This document shows positions 45,017 to 45,382 of a stretch of DNA of 45,382 bases, piece by piece. Below the pieces are notes generated by a model. The model had not been told where the DNA came from. It searched no databases and saw only the letters and a list, made by a program, of their open reading frames with translations. Each line of letters opens with the position of its first letter. Within the stretch, counting starts at the first letter, position 1. This DNA is from Phallusia fumigata (lineage: Eukaryota > Chordata > Ascidiacea > Phlebobranchia > Ascidiidae), in NCBI GenBank assembly GCA_008931825.1, contig QXVZ01011143.1, positions 1-45,382 of the forward strand, given 5' to 3'. The position numbers and the translations under genes are program-made.

Positions 45017-45382
45017 GTGAGTAGAGTATTTCTATGCCCATCATCAAAGCGCGCTGGCAGCTTGTTGTACTCTGTTAGACGCTGTTAAATTTCTGCCACT
45101 AAAAATCGATTTCAACATTAAAATTTCTAACAATTTTCTGCAATAATGTTGTTTCCCAGGCGTTACGTCAGGGGTCGTCAACCCGCGCCTCCGTAGTCAC
45201 TCTGAAAGAAATATTTTCAATTTTTACCTTGATTGTTAGCCTGTGTGAGTACCTGTAACAAAACGTGTCCTTGCGTGAACTCAAAGTTCTAAGCCAGTTG
45301 TTTGTGATTTGAACAAACTATAGGCAACTTTTCCAATCCTGTGTTATGTTAGTAAGGGTAAGGTCAAAAACCAGTTACGTAA

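Noticed and set aside
1-45382. CRISPR arrays, bacterial operons or prophage
   Set aside because: Spliced eukaryotic genes throughout, and no regularly spaced repeats.

Overview
The window is a piece of an animal nuclear genome, most likely an ascidian of the genus Ciona and possibly C. savignyi. The support is indirect. Two genes are clear orthologues of animal mRNA-processing factors, introns obey GT-AG, introns and spacers are AT-rich, and CpG density switches sharply between gene bodies and intergenic DNA, as in tunicate mosaic methylation. Every run of N is flanked by near-identical copies of the same sequence, which is what an assembly of a highly polymorphic diploid gives. The species is an inference.

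Layout, left to right. 1-2.2 kb is CpG-poor DNA, perhaps the body of an unidentified minus-strand gene with one candidate exon at 1227-1312. 2.24-2.87 kb is a CpG-retaining, probably bidirectional promoter. 2.87-5.65 kb is a likely 5'UTR intron leading to CNOT3 (5683-7830, +), a CCR4-NOT subunit with an uninterrupted reading frame. About 8.6-26.5 kb is an 18 kb CpG-rich stretch with no recognisable gene. It holds CRE and E-box palindromes, several short repeats, assembly duplications and a cluster of decayed hammerhead ribozymes. An intronless Gi/o-class G-protein alpha gene with an atypical C-terminus lies at 26635-27708 (+). From 29602 to the right edge runs CSTF3 (CstF-77), of which 12 exons are visible before the gene leaves the window. 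Its 8.4 kb third intron carries a hAT-like MITE, a zinc-finger fossil and another ribozyme-bearing repeat.

CNOT3 acts in cytoplasmic deadenylation and mRNA decay, CSTF3 in nuclear 3'-end cleavage and polyadenylation. They are not known to form a cluster, and the G alpha gene between them is functionally unrelated.

The most interesting observations are: (1) a dispersed repeat family carrying three damaged copies of a type I hammerhead ribozyme, each broken at a different place; (2) the giant CSTF3 intron lies at the same protein position as the vertebrate intron that contains the autoregulatory poly(A) site; (3) a single-exon Gi-like alpha subunit lacking the pertussis-toxin cysteine; (4) a germline-methylation pattern readable from CpG density; (5) all eight N runs appear to be haplotype-redundancy artefacts, so the apparent duplication of CSTF3 exons 1-2 should not be taken at face value.
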